Program-made: the position numbers and the translations under genes
The notes under the pieces: generated by a model
Databases searched by the model: none
Told to the model about the DNA's origin: nothing
What the model saw: only the letters and a program-made list of their open reading frames with translations
Part shown: piece after piece, positions 22,085-34,349 of the stretch
Position numbering within the stretch: position 1 is the stretch's first letter
How the letters are laid out: every line of letters begins with the position of its first letter
Source of the DNA: Muscardinus avellanarius
Lineage: Eukaryota > Chordata > Mammalia > Rodentia > Gliridae
Length of the DNA: 64,000 nt
Assembly: GCA_963383645.1 (NCBI GenBank)
Contig: OY726572.1
Location: forward strand, 65,572,738-65,636,737
Reading direction: 5' to 3'

Positions 22085-22165
22085 ATTATTGTCCCAGCTT
22101 TTCAGATAAAGAAACTGAATCACCAAGAAGTTAACTGACTTGCCCCATGCCACAAAGCACTGTCC
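22085..22165 (+). mobile_element. MIR fragment
   Basis: 'tattattgtcccagcttttcagataaagaaactgaatcaccaagaagttaactgacttgcc', the MIR 3' domain. Confidence 0.75.
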
Positions 22166-22608
22166 CTGGCTCCAGATCCTCATTCTCCACTCTATAATAT
22201 TGTCCCCAAACATCTGTGGGTCACCTCGAGAAAGAGGAAATGGGCTGATTCCCTAGAGTCTAGGGGGCCTAACCTGGGTCGCTGTAGACAGGCAGATTTT
22301 ACTGAGGCTGAGATAGAAACTGCTAACAGCAGGAGCAGCTCAGCAATGGGAAGGTGGGGGAGCTTGTCAGGGGTAAGCCACTCTCTTGAAGTCAGCCCTC
22401 CCTCTGCATGCTACAGGGGTTCCCGCCCTTGCTGGGGTAGGGGTGGGTCCTGGGCGACTAGCATCTCTACTCCACAGATTCTTCATAGCTCTTGAGTCCA
22501 GAGCAATGACCTGAGTATCTGGAAGCTCGTCCTCATCCCTGGGACCCAACTATAAACTGTGCACCACCCCACCCTTTACAGGTGATTCCAAAAGCCACAG
22601 CTACTCAC

Positions 22609-22725
22609 CGCAAAGCTGGCCCAGGCCTGTCCAAGGCTCCCTCCTCTCAGGGCTGGGTCTGCACCCCGTGCTCTGCTCTCAGGGGTACCGGCCACATCTA
22701 CACAACCTCAGACATCCGGTGGAAA
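22609..22725 (-). other. Candidate noncoding 5' exon of ADD2
   Basis: On the minus strand a strong acceptor (tgtgtttctgttttccag, AG at 22727-22726) is followed by 117 GC-rich bases and a consensus donor (gtgagtag, GT at 22608-22607). The stretch lies between an MIR (ending near 22165) and a SINE (starting 22847) and carries no recognisable repeat. It is 6.4 kb upstream of the first coding exon and on the same strand. The ADD2 start-codon exon needs an upstream partner, so this is a reasonable candidate, but splice-site pairs also occur by chance and I could not compare it with a transcript. Confidence 0.35.
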
Positions 22726-22832
22726 CTGGAAAACAGAAACACAGCGAACATCAGTGTTCACCTGCACCATTGTGACTTTTAATTTGATTTATTTTACAGA
22801 CTTCTGGGAAGCTCTTAAAAAGGAACTTGAAG

Positions 22833-23070
22833 GGAATCTTTATTTCATTTTATTTTATTTTCTATTTTGTGGGTCTGGGGATGGAACCCAGGGGCATCCT
22901 ACCTCCAAGCTACACTTCCTGCCCTGTTTTTTATTCTTTATTTTGAAACAGGGTCTCACTAAGTTGCTGAGGCTGTGCGTGAACCGCGATCCTCTGGTCT
23001 CAGCCTCCCAAATGCTGGGATTACAAGCATGCACCACCGCCACCACGCCCGGCTTGGAAATCTTTATTTT
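22833..23070 (-). mobile_element. B1-ID dimeric SINE with target-site duplication
   Basis: Reverse copy at about 22847-23055, with gtctggggatggaacccagg and ccaccacgcccggctt. Flanked by ggaatctttattt and ggaaatctttatttt. Its left arm has a small duplication (ccaccgccaccac). Confidence 0.92.
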
Positions 23071-23425
23071 AAAAGCAAATTATGTCTATAAAAAGGCAAC
23101 GAAAGCACTACCATTAAAATTAGGATCACAATTTCTTTTCACAAGGGGAACTGGCAAATCCCTTTGCTGAGTGCTGGCTAGTGACCTCAGGGGAAGGAGG
23201 CTGCTCTGCCTGCTGGAGGGACCTGTGGAATTCCTGCAAGGGGCGGGGGCTGGCAAGCACCTAGGCTGGAAGGGGTCAAAACACATCACTAACAGCTACT
23301 AAACCCAGATGCTGGTGAGAGTAATTTTTGGATATAGCCCCAAAGTCAAAAACAACCTGAAAAATATTCTTTAGGAGAGCAGATTCACACTGGTCATGAA
23401 TTGGTGGATTATAAACAATTTAATT

Positions 23426-23590
23426 GCAGCCATGATAGTACACACCTGTAACCCCAGTACTTGGGCAGCTGAGACAGGATTGCAGGTTCGAAGTCAGCCT
23501 CAGCAACTTAGCAAGACCCTGTTTCCAAATAAAAATTAAAATAGGACTGGGGGTATAACCCTGAGGAAGAAGGCCCTGGGTTCCACCCCC

Positions 23591-23634
<44 letters not shown>
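23426..23634 (+). mobile_element. B1-ID dimeric SINE ending in (AC)n
   Basis: cagccatgatagtacacacc left arm and ggactgggggtataaccctg right arm, ending ccccagta followed by about 20 AC units (23594-23634). Confidence 0.92.
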
Positions 23635-23637
<3 letters not shown>

Positions 23638-24039
23638 TTTCACCTAGAATTCAAAGGGAAGGAAGGCACCCAGCTCATACCGAGCAGGTTACTACTCCCC
23701 AGATCCTGGGGGCTGAGGTCTTCATAGGATCAACCATCATAATACTTTTTCAAAAACCCACAAGCCATTGTCATCATAATATAACTATATATCTATATTT
23801 ACTCAGCTCTTACCTTTTCATTATTTCCCATCACATGAAATTATTCAACTCCTAACTTAAAGGATAACTAAGTAAACCAATTATGATACATATTTGGAAA
23901 TAAATATTTATAAATAGGTGTATTTATAAATAACGGTATTTATAAAGGTGTGCAACATGCATCTATGCTTTTTACCTGTAGTACACTAAAATATTCTGGG
24001 CATAGAATATTACATTTTTTGAAAAATCAATGATAATCT

Positions 24040-24045
24040 AATATA

Positions 24046-24088
<43 letters not shown>

Positions 24089-24315
24089 GGTGGTGGTACT
24101 GGGGATACTGGGGATAGAACCCAGAGGCCTTCTACCTCCGGGCTACTCTCCCAGACCTATTTTTTAATATTTTATTTGGAAACAGGGTCTCACCAAGTTG
24201 AGAGCCTCACTACGTAGCTGAGGCTGGCTTTGAACCTGCACGATTCTCCTGTCTCAGCCTCCCAAGCGCGGGGATTACAGGCGTACGCCACTATGTTCGG
24301 CATATAATATAAATT
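24040..24315 (-). mobile_element. Young-type B1-ID SINE with (TTA)n tail
   Basis: Reverse copy: a (TTA)n run at 24048-24088 is the tail (TAA on the sense strand), then ggtggtggtactgggg and left arm cccaagcgcggggattacagg. AT-rich flanks resembling taatataaatta repeat on both sides. Confidence 0.92.
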
Positions 24316-24340
24316 ATTATCAAAAGAAAAAAAACACAAG

Positions 24341-24450
24341 TGCTCGGTGCAGTGGCACACACCTGTAATCCCAGCTAAGCAGGAGGTAGAGGCAGGAGGA
24401 TCACAAGTTCAAAGTCAGTCTGGATAACTCAGAGGGATCCTGTCTCAGTA
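24341..24450 (+). mobile_element. B1-like SINE monomer
   Basis: gctcggtgcagtggcacacacctgtaatcccagctaa to ctgtctcagta, without an ID arm. The 'cagctaagcaggaggt' variant resembles a standard rodent B1. Confidence 0.75.
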
Positions 24451-25137
24451 CATCCAGCACCAAGTAATCGTTAACCTTTCTCACTTGGCTGCCCATTTGC
24501 TCAGTTGCAGAGGTGCTGGGCTGTCTCAGCCAGGCCTGGGAGCGCCTCTGAGTGCCCCCCACCCAACGCCCTGTGGCTGAACTCAGCTCCATCCCGACCT
24601 AGTGCTGTCTTGAACAGAACCATAAGAGGCATGGACCACCAATGAGAGGCTGGGAGAATAGACTTGGTGGGTGTGGCGTGCCTGTGGAAGTCCAGCATAG
24701 CTGCATGTCACTGAGGCACAGCCTCCTCCTCAACCAGCCAAGGGGCCCATGGTTCAATATTTCAGTGCCCGGGGTCCCTGAGGCCAGTCCTGATGTCCAC
24801 CTTTCTAGTTAGGGTGCTGGAGGCTGCTTTCAAAAGCAAGGCTCAGCACATCCAGCACCAGCGGGTGTCCTCCTTCCAGTGGTTTTATTTTTAGCTAGAA
24901 CAGGGTAACAGCCATGTGACATTGGGTCTGTCCAGTGCCCAACGAGATGGAAGCCCTCCGTTCCAGGGCAGACCCCAGGCCATGGTTGCTGACACACCCC
25001 AATTGTTCTCTCAAAGGACCAACCCTGTAACCAGGTAAGTTGTCTCACCCCAAGCATCAGCTCCCCACTTCCCCAGGAGCCCCTCCAATGGCGGTCTGAG
25101 GCTGTCCTGTGGCCACCCTGGCTACGATTTAAATTAT
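24451..25137. other. Unassigned intronic/upstream sequence
   Basis: GC-moderate sequence with no exon or repeat that I can support. Confidence 0.4.
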
Positions 25138-25367
25138 CATCAGGTATAGTGGCACATGCCTATGATCCCAGTACTTGGGAGGTTAAACAGGAGTATCGCA
25201 GGTTAGAGGACATCCTAGCAACGTAGTGAGACTCTCAACAACCTAATGAGACCCTGTGCTAAAACAAAAAATAAAAAGGACTGGGGGTGTAGCTGGGAGG
25301 TAGAACGCCCCTGAGTTCAATCTCCAGTACTGTGCACGTGTGTGCACACACACGCACACACACACAC
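25138..25367 (+). mobile_element. B1-ID dimeric SINE with (AC)-rich tail
   Basis: atcaggtatagtggcacatg left arm, ggactgggggtgtagctggg right arm, ending tctccagtactg, then an imperfect CA/TG run to about 25367. Confidence 0.9.
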
Positions 25368-25559
25368 CCTTTTAGATGGTCAAAGTCTGAGCTATTTCTT
25401 GTATGCAAGAGTAGAATTAATCCCTGTCCCCAGAAGTGATGTAAGAAGGCAAACATCTGTCCTCCAGATGAACAGAACAACTCCCACCCCAGTCTCCACT
25501 GATGTTGAGCTTCTGCTGTGCTCCATTTCTTGGGTTGTGACATTATCCCCTGATTAAAA

Positions 25560-27920
25560 TAAAAACAGCCCTCAGAGGTACCAGAAGCAAATGCATTATT
25601 TGTAAACCATTATTCTGTGACAACAAAACTGTCAAATCTCTGACTGCAGAGTCAGACTGCGCTGGGCCTGGACAGGCACCAGATCAGCGAGTTTTCAGGA
25701 GGGAGAGAACAGGCCCAATACCTCCATCCCCTGCCGCCCCCAGCTCCATGGACTCTGGCCTGTGGTCCCTCCTCTCTCCTACCCATCATCCAATCAGTTG
25801 CCGGAGTCACTGATCTAAAATTGCAAACCTGGACCCCAAATTGCAAATTCTGCCACTGCCCTAAAACCCTGTCCCCTTCACCGGAGGCAACATTCCTGCC
25901 CACCTTCTCCTTTCTGTTTTTCTTTATAATTTCTGAACTTCTACCCCAAACTTGGTCAATGTTAGATTCTGTTACAAAAATGGCGGTATTCTTTTCACCT
26001 TTTCCAAATACAACACTTTAATTCTGGATTTATGTTTTCAAATCAAATGACTGTTCCTTGTTAAAAAATAAATTCTAACTCCTTGTCTCCCAGCCAGGGG
26101 GTTCCCCTTTCCTTGAGGACAGCCACCTGGACCTCAGCGGGGCCCCCTCTCTGAACTAACACCCAAACCCTCTGGGCCTCTCAGCACCAGCCCCGCCCTC
26201 CCTGCCAATCAGTCCTGCTCCAGGAGCATCTATGGGGCCCAAGGCAGGTCCTTTGTCTGCACTGGTGTCTGCCAGGAACCCCTTTTCCTCCCTTCCTCCT
26301 TTGGCTCAGGTCTCCTCTCCCTCCTGGGAGCTCCCCCCACCCCAAGTTGTCACATTACTTTTACATCTTTCATTTCTTGCAACCTGACAGCAACAATCTA
26401 TTACCCTGAGCTCATAGCAGGAGCTCCTAGCAGGTGCCGCCTGTATCTCTGTCCCCATATTGCCACAGAGCCTGGTGCGAGAGACATACTGAACTCAAAC
26501 AAATGCAACTATCAGTGTAAGGCCAGCCTAACAAAGCAGCCTGTACAGACCCTGGGGCCTTGGAGGCGAGGGAGGCCTGAGAGAGCTCATGGAAATGTGG
26601 GGAAACAGAACCCTAAGTAGCCCATTGCAGGGTATATGGGTGTCAAGTGTTAATGGAGGCATGCACACAGCAGGTGCCTAATGCGCAAATCACCTTCTTT
26701 TAAGCAAAGCGTTCTTTGGGCACAGAACCCAATGCCAGGGTCCCTCCAGCCACTCTGCTCTTCTGTCTGGAAGCAGAATCCCAGCAACTGTTTGCAACTA
26801 ACAAGTCCAAACCCACAGGGCAACACTGGTTACAGAGAGACAGAGAGGAAGGCATGACCATACACCACACAGTAGGCACTGCAACTCCCTCAGCTCTCCA
26901 GAGTTGGGCCTTGCCCTCTCCTCTGCCCCTCTCACCTCTTCCCTCCAGCACCCATGCTCCTGCCCCACTCTAGATTCTCCACTCTACTTGGAGTAGCTCT
27001 GGTGCTCCTTTTCAGCATCACCAGTTTGCATCCTCATACCTCTGACCCCTCCTCAGCAAGACCCTCCTCCGATTCCCCCTGGTAGGGTGGCAGCTGGAGT
27101 GCAAGTCAGGAGCACTTTCTTCCCCATCTCAGTAAGACCACATACAGGTACCCACTGGAGTCGGAAATCTCAATGTGGCTGTAAAAAATCCACAAGGTCT
27201 ATAAGGGGAATAACTGATGCCCATGTCATCTGACGTTTTGCTAAAATCTGCTTTAGCTCTGTGCACCCCAAGGAGAGACAGTGAATGTCTCCTGCCACTT
27301 CAGTAGGGGAAGGGGTCTCCAGACCAGAACAGACAGTCATGTAGCTTCTCACCCAGGACATAAAGAGGAAAGACACTGCAAGCTGCCATTTCTCAGCTGC
27401 CCCCCACTGCCAGCCTCTGGGAGCTCAGGACTCCATGCCACATGTCAGCTTCGGGCAAGGACAGCGTGGCATTTGCTGCAAGCCCAAAGCTGGCACTCTG
27501 AGCCCAGACTCACCGATGCCCGCATGAGACCCCTCAGGTGAGATGGAGGCAGTCATGGCCGTGCCACTGCTGTTTTGTAGAATAAATGGAAGCAGTTGAG
27601 TAAGGGACTGGACCACACCCTGCCTGGTGTGTTCAGATAAAGAGGCAGCTCGTGTCTCTGCATGACAGCATCTTAGGGGATGCTTATCATCATCTCTTCA
27701 CACTCTTCTGAATTTACCAAAGTTCTACATCAGCTCTGGACTGCTGTGATCACTTGGGACAAAAAAACAGTATAGATCACTTGGGACAAAAACCAAATAA
27801 AGAAACAGATGAAGGGCAGAGGTAACGAAGTCCACACTCATCTTCAGAAGCCCTGTTGGCTAGAAAGATCTCTTTAAAACCCCATTGCTGCCAACACAAG
27901 AAATATTTATTTCTGGGGTT
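25560..27920. other. Repeat-poor stretch, no gene recognised
   Basis: 2.4 kb without a SINE, LINE or LTR that I can name, CT-rich on the plus strand near 26080-26350. The open frames near 26.7-26.95 kb and 27.2-27.6 kb on both strands resemble no protein family. Confidence 0.4.
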
Positions 27921-27923
27921 TCC

Positions 27924-28160
27924 TGAGATACACTTTTTTTTGGGGGGGGGCTGGGGTTGGAACCCAGGGGCATTCAACCTCAGAGCTACAACCCCTGCCC
28001 TATTTTTTTTATTCTTTATTTTGAAACTGGGTTTCACTGAGTTTCAGGGGCCTCACTAAGTAGCTGAGGCTGTCCATGAACTGCGATCCTCCGGTCTTAG
28101 CCTCCCAAATGCTGGGATTATAAGTGTGCACCACCACACCCGGCTCTGAGATATACTTTT
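27924..28160 (-). mobile_element. B1-ID dimeric SINE with target-site duplication
   Basis: Reverse copy at 27938-28146, with a GGGGGGGG run next to the T tail. Flanked by gagatacacttttt and gagatatacttttt. Confidence 0.92.
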
Positions 28161-28272
28161 TAAAAGCCTTCCAGTCAAGGGCTTCAAACCTAGTGGTTGA
28201 TAAACAAATTTTTTGCTTTATACTACTATGCAGGAATATTGCACTATTGTGGAAGGATTGGACTGGGATTCC

Positions 28273-28488
28273 TTTTTTTTTTTTTTTTGCAGTAATAGGA
28301 ATGGAACCCAAGGACATTCTACCTCTGAGCTACACTCCCATTCCTCTTTGTATTCTTTGTTTTGAAACAGGGTCTCACTGAGTTGCAAAGGACTTCACTA
28401 AGTAGCCGAGGCTGTTCATGAACCATGGTCCTCCTGTCTCGGCTTCCTGAATGCTGGGGTTACAAGCGTGCGCCACCACGCCTGGCTT
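28273..28488 (-). mobile_element. B1-ID dimeric SINE
   Basis: Reverse copy: T16, gcagtaataggaatggaacc right arm, left arm ending ccaccacgcctggctt. Confidence 0.92.
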
Positions 28489-28549
28489 CTGGTGTTCCTT
28501 CTAATAGACTTGGAATTGTTTCATTCCCTACCAGTACAATAGTTATTTG

Positions 28550-28650
28550 TAGAATATCTATTGGCGCCCAGCAGTGAGTAAGAACTGGAATTGGACACTA
28601 GAAGGAAGGCACCTAAAATAAATGAGACATAGCTCCTGCCTGCTAGAGAT
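28550..28650 (+). mobile_element. Possible L2 fragment
   Basis: 'agaatatctattggcgcccagcagtgag...gacatagctcctgcctgctagagatctacagtc' follows the L2 3'-end order. Confidence 0.4.
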
Positions 28651-28924
28651 CTACAGTCATGTTCGTATTCACATATGAATACAAACAAAACATAGATACA
28701 TGTATGCAGATACACAGCCAACTGTTAAGGTCATCTCAATACAGGGCCCTGAAAAGGAATGCCAGGAGTGGTCTGAAATACATTGTGTTCAATGCTTGGG
28801 ACAAGATGCTGGAAACCTTGGGCCCACATCTATTAAAGCCAATGTCTTAAAGAAAGACATTATTGAATTGGTAGAAGCTATGAGCTCCCAGTAGGTACTC
28901 GTATGGTGCTAAGCCTTCCTTCTA

Positions 28925-29060
28925 GCCCTGTAGTGAAGAGCCAGCATCCTGGCTTCTAGGTAGAGATATTTAGGCTCCAGGAAACTAAGAGACTTGATCC
29001 AGCCACAGAGCTGGTAACAGGCAGATTCTGGGTTTGGGTTCATCTGGTTCCAGAGCCTCT
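28925..29060 (+). mobile_element. MIR fragment
   Basis: 'aggctccaggaaactaagagacttgatccagccacagagctggtaacaggcagattctgggtttgggttc' follows the MIR 3' half. Confidence 0.6.
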
Positions 29061-29479
29061 TCTCTTTCCACTTCACTGGATTTTCCTCCCGTCTTCAGAT
29101 GAAGCGGAGCAGATATCAGGGGCCTGGTAGAAAGGTGGGACATGGAAATTTGAAAATGGCCAATCCCTGAGGATTTTATCAGCACCTTAAAGGATGATTC
29201 TGCCCCCTGCTTCTGGTATGTGAGCTCAGAACTGAGCTCTTCCCAACTCAGAAGGAAATGGGCCTTAATAAGCAAGGGAGGGCATAGGCCCTCCTGATAC
29301 TCACTCTGACAAGGTGAGCCAAGGCTTTGGGCACTGAGGATGCTGTCCCCGCACCCACACCTCCACACACAGATGCAGGCTACAGTAGAGACAGGTGGCA
29401 GTGGTCACCTCCACACACTCCCATGGCTCCCCGGTCACTGCACTGTATGTAGAGCACACCTCTGAGACCTGCTCGATCT

Positions 29480-29585
29480 GGTCAACCCTTCCACTAAATA
29501 CCTACCCTGTGCCAGGACCTGGCTCAGCACTGGGGATGTGAGGGGTTATATTCAGAGTCCCTGCTCTCAAAAGGCTCAGGATGGG
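29480..29585 (+). mobile_element. L2 3'-end fragment
   Basis: 'aatacctaccctgtgccaggacctggctcagcactggggatgtgag...agtccctgctctcaaaaggctcagg' is the familiar L2 3' block. Confidence 0.65.
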
Positions 29586-30914
29586 GGTGGGAGACTCATG
29601 GAGAGATCATTGCAATAGCTGTTGGAGGGCGTTCCAGAGAAGGATCAGGAAGGTGGCCAGGTGCCTCCCAACTTCCAGGCTCCAGCACTGGTCTTAAACC
29701 CCTCATCAGATGCCTCTGCTACTGATCACAAAGCCACGTGGATTCGTACCTTCATGGAAGGAAAAGAAGGGGTGTATGGGAAGCAAAATCATAGCAGAAC
29801 CCACTGGGCAGCTGGGCTCAGCCTTCACACCTCAGTCCCTCCAGGGAAAGGGCCAGCCAAACTTGCAGACCATGCATTTAGAAGCTCATCAAAAAGGCGG
29901 TCTTATGGAGCTGACTCACGCTCTGATTCACTGTTCCTCACCTCTGGCTGTCTGGGAATCCAGTCACCAATACCTTTGAGCAATCGCCTTGCCTACCACC
30001 TTTAGCCTTCAGGCAAGACTATACCTAAAGCCAACAAAGCTACATTTTGAAAAGCTTCACCTGATCAAGTTCAAACATTAAGTCATGATTTTTCTACTGG
30101 GCCCAGTCTGGGAGCATTAGCTCTTCCATAGGGAAGCAAAGCATATCTCACTGGACCAGGTGGCAGCACTGCCCTCGTCCCCACCCCCACTCCCAGCCAA
30201 GAGAGCCAGGAAGTAACTACTGGATTTTTCATCCTCTGTGTCTAATAGAATAAATTATCCTAGGCCACAAGCAGTGGAAATGAATACTTTTTTTTATCAC
30301 ATTAAGGTCACAATTATTTTGTTGTATTAGGGCTTGGGGATATTTTGGATTTACCTTTTTCACTATTTGGGCCCAAGAAAAAAATTATAAGAACACCTGG
30401 CATCTAGGACTGGAGAGGGATCTGACATCATCCCTCTACTCTCCAGACCGGAGAAGCTCTGCAAATTCCCATCACAGCTCAAGTGAGATTTGGGACTTGG
30501 TGTTCTTGGTGGAAGGGGAGGAAGAGAGTTAGCCCAGGAAGAGAAGATGGTACCCATATGGAGGTATCCCAAAAGCCTGAGCAGTGAAATTCAGCCCATC
30601 ACAGGATTTCATAAGCAAGATGATAAAAATAGGATGTATGCTGTTGACTTTTACTCCTCTCTCAGATGGTTATGTAGGGTTTGGGTTTTTATTATGAAGA
30701 TATTAAATAAAGAACTATTCCAACTTCTGTGTATTTTTGAGTGCTGTATTTGCATATCCACATGTCAGAGACAATGCCATGTGCTCCCAAATCCTCTCTA
30801 TCCTCAACCTAGGCACCTACATTTTCTACCCTCCCCTCTCTCTGGGCAGGACCATATGGAATGTATTTCCATCAAATGCACACAAAAGTGATGGGCATCA
30901 CCTGCAGCCTAGGC

Positions 30915-31240
30915 AATTGCTATAGTTTGGATTGGAAATGTCCCCCAAAGGACACTAAAGGCTTGGTTCTTAGCTTGTTGGGATATTGGAGTATGTGCTT
31001 GAAAAGGAGTGTCAGTGTCTTCCCCATCTCTCTCTTTCTTTATACCCAGTCACGAGGTGAACAGACCCATCTCCCATGCACTCCCACTATGATGTACTTG
31101 GTCACTATAGGATGAAAGAAATGGTGCCAATTGGTCCTGGACTTGAAAACTCCAAAACTATGAGTCAAAATACACCTTTCCTCTTTTTTAGTGTATTTAT
31201 CTCAGGATATTTGCTACAGTAATGGGAAGCTGACTAGCAC
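30915..31240 (+). mobile_element. MaLR (MST/THE1-type) solo LTR
   Basis: Starts 'gctatagtttggattggaaatgtcccccaaagg', passes 'aactatgagtcaaaatacacctttcctc' and ends 'gctacagtaatgggaagctgactagcaca'. This is the LTR order of mammalian MaLR retrotransposons, without internal sequence. Confidence 0.7.
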
Positions 31241-31970
31241 AGCAACTAAGAGCCAAGGTATCTTCTTCACGCTTTCTTGGTCCTTGCCTGCTTGATGGAT
31301 GAGAGAACTCAGTGGAAACTCCCACCCTAGGGAATAAGGCAGCCCACTGAGTACCAGATTGGAGCTTCTGAGGCTGTAGTTCCAGCAGGGAGCCTGCCCT
31401 CAAAAACACTCACATCTTTACTTCAGCTCAAGATAGTCTCCTATTAACCCTGTGGTTATTGCTTTCACTCCACTTATTCTAGTGTCTCCTTCAGAATCAC
31501 CACTTATGTATGTGTTGGATCTCTGTCCTCCAATCATTTCTCCTCTCACTAGTTTTGTTGACACTTTCCTTGTATTCTGATAGTTTGTCATTGTTATGAC
31601 CAGCTTTGATGGTTTTGATTCAGCAAAATTAATGTGATTTTTAATTCTGATATTTAACATTTTATTCTTTGAGTACTTTGCCAACTTTATCTTCATTATT
31701 TTTTAACCTCAGACCTTTCTGTCTTAGAAGCTATGTCTTTTCTTTTAACAATACTAGAGATACCAAATATTTTTCTGACATTTTTCTTCTGGTTGCCTTA
31801 ACAAATTATTATCAGAGGTAAGTGATTCTTTTTCATCATCCAGATCATTTATTTTCCTCTAATGTGTCCTTTCTCAAGACATTTCTAATTGTTTTTCTCT
31901 TACTTATTATTCAGATTAGGTGAAATCAAGTCCCCTAAGCTATAGTCTTCAGGGAAAAAAGCTTCTATAG
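31241..31970. other. AT-rich unassigned sequence
   Basis: T-rich on the plus strand. It may include an antisense L1 piece at 31430-31900, but I cannot match landmarks with confidence. Confidence 0.35.
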
Positions 31971-31973
31971 TAG

Positions 31974-32132
31974 GCATAGTAGCATGAAACTGGAGAGTCC
32001 CAGCTACTAAGGAAGCTGGGGTAGGAGGATTGCAAGTTCAAGGACAGCCTAGGAAACTTAGCAAGAACCCTATATCAAAATTTAAAAAAAATTTAAAGGT
32101 CTGGGAATATAGTTAGGTGGTAGAGTACTCTG
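31974..32132 (+). mobile_element. Diverged B1-ID SINE
   Basis: 'gcatagtagcatgaaactggagagtcccagctact' left arm, then 'aggtctgggaatatagttaggtggtagag' right arm, which is truncated. Confidence 0.7.
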
Positions 32133-32891
32133 TGAGGGAGAGGAGGAGCTGGCTGGCCATGGAGGAAGGATGGAAGGGAGGAAAAGAGGAAGGGAGGAAG
32201 GGGGAAAAGAAAAATAAATTAGCTTCTAGCAAAAGGTGATCAGGAAGCCATGTGTTTTCTGGAAATCAAGCGTGGTGCATACGTGATTAATGGTGACTTT
32301 TTATGCCTCCAGGCAATTTCTGCACTATAATGGCTATAGCAATTACTTTAATGACTAGACCATTTAAGATTAGAGACAAAGAGACAACTGTCAAGGAAAC
32401 CAGCCCAGTCCCACATCCAGGTTGTAAAATGGGTGTTCTTTTTATAGAAAACTTAATAAGATTCAAGCAAACTCATTTACAGGTGATAGAGTGCCTGGGC
32501 CTCTAACATCAGACTCAATGAAATCATTAGGTGAACCCACAAATCTCAAAATATTATCTGATTCACAACTTCTGATTCACAACTTCCTGAGATGCTACGC
32601 AACTACCAGTAGATATAAAAAGGAGGGAATGAAAGATCAACATCAAGGAACAATGTGAGGGCTGTCAGATACTGGTGACTCAAGTCAGCCTCACTTCCAG
32701 GACATCTGCTTGAGACAATGACATTGAAGGTGAGTTACACAAGAGCACAAGGAAGACCTTGACACTGTCTCAGCAGTGAGAAAGGCACCAAACCAGGGAC
32801 TGGTTGGATAGTGAGGAGTAAAATAAACATTAACACCAACATGTTTCTTCAAATCTAAGACACAGAGCCACTGATATACCAGTAATTAAGA

Positions 32892-33076
32892 TATTACTAA
32901 GAAAGAGCTGGGCGTGGTGGCGCACGCTTGTAATCCCTGCGCTTGGGAGGCGGAGACAGGAGGATCGCACAGGTTCATAGCCAGCCGTGCTGGTTTAAGA
33001 GACCCTGTTTCAAAAATATAAAATAGGTCTGGGAGTGTAGCCCGGAGGTAGAAGAGCTTCCAGAAACCCCAGTACC

Positions 33077-33126
<50 letters not shown>

Positions 33127-33150
33127 GTGTGTGTGTATTACTAAGAAAGA
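32892..33150 (+). mobile_element. Young-type B1-ID SINE with (TG)n tail and target-site duplication
   Basis: The element runs 32907-33135: gctgggcgtggtggcgcacg, then ggtctgggagtgtagcccgg, ending gtaccac directly into (TG)n at 33079-33135. Flanked by the perfect 15-base duplication tattactaagaaaga (32892-32906 and 33136-33150), so the TG run lies inside the inserted unit. Confidence 0.96.
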
Positions 33151-33264
33151 AAAAACACTGACAATTACATGTCATCGGTTATTGGAAGACATAGCCCAAG
33201 GTCAGAGATGTTAAAATGTGGGGAACATATATAGTATGTAACTGATAAAGTATGAGAACCTGTA

Positions 33265-33705
33265 ATAGTCACCTTTTTGTTGTGATGACCAAAATACCTG
33301 ACAAGCACAGCTTAAGAGGAGAGGTTTTGGCTCACAGTTTCAGAGATTTTAGTGCATGGTCAGCCAGCTCCATTTCTCTGGGCCTGAGGTTAGGCATCAT
33401 AGCTGAAGGGTGTAGCAGAGGAGAGTTGCTCAGCTCATGGCAGCTGGGAAAAACATGGGCTGGGAAGACAAACCCTTCCAGGACACAGTTTCAGTGACCT
33501 ACTTCCTCTAGCTAAGTTCCACTTCCCACTAGTCCATTTGGCTATCAATGGATTCATCTGTTTGATGGCTTAAAACACTGATAAGGTGAAAACCCTTTTG
33601 ACCTGATCATCACCTGAAAGCCCCACCTCTGAAGCTTGCCACACTGAGCACCGTGCTTTCAATATATGATCCCTGGGGGAGACACGCCAGATCTAAACCA
33701 TATGA
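33265..33705 (-). mobile_element. MaLR (MST/THE1-type) LTR, antisense
   Basis: 'tttttgttgtgatgaccaaaatacctgaca', 'ggttttggctcacagtttcagag', 'cctgatcatcacctgaaagccccacctctg' and the end 'gggggagacacgccagatctaaaccata' follow the reverse complement of a MaLR LTR. Confidence 0.65.
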
Positions 33706-33717
33706 GAACCCATGTTA

Positions 33718-33959
33718 GAAGTTGATGTCATCTGCCGGGCGTGGTGGCGCACGCTTGTAATCCCCGCGCTTGGGAGGCAGAGACAGGAGGATTGCGCAGG
33801 TTTAAAGCCAGCCGTGTGCGCTGACTTAGGAGAGCCTGTTTCCAAATAAAAAAATGTAAAAATAGGTCTGGGAGTGTAGCCCGGAGGTAGAAGGGCTTCC
33901 AGGAACCCCAGTACCACCAAAAATAAATAAATAAAAATTAAAAAAGAAGTTGATGTCAT
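33718..33959 (+). mobile_element. Young-type B1-ID SINE with target-site duplication
   Basis: The element runs 33732-33945: tgccgggcgtggtggcgcac, cccgcgcttggg, ggtctgggagtgtagcccgg, ending in (AAAT)n. Flanked by the perfect 14-base duplication gaagttgatgtcat (33718-33731 and 33946-33959). It inserted just after the antisense MaLR LTR. Confidence 0.96.
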
Positions 33960-34349
33960 AAACTTTGGGGCTATCCTTCACACAATGGGCAGTGCATCCT
34001 CTGCTAGGTGAGAGAATCAAGGGATGACCCAGGAGAAACAGACCATGAGGGCTTCAGGAGAGCCCCTCAGCTCCCTTATCAGAAGACAAGGTTTGCTAGC
34101 TGTCTGTCTTTACTTCTGTCCAGTTCTGTGTTCTGAGATCCAAGATAACAGGCAGACTGATGCACACACAGCTCCCAAACAGGTTTCACTGTGATGTTCT
34201 GATGAGGAGGCCTCCTCCTGCTCAATGAAGCAGCAGCACGATGTCATAAGGCTAAACTAGACTAGCATGAGAAGGTCAAATGAGAAGACGAGACAGGATG
34301 GAAGTGGAGATGAATCCACTATTCGGATTTCTGGTTTGCTGAACTAATA

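Noticed and set aside
29289..29384. Second possible minus-strand splice pair (acceptor tctctactgtag, donor agtgagt)
   Set aside because: The donor needs a poor match and the segment abuts MIR/L2 remains; weaker than 22609-22725.
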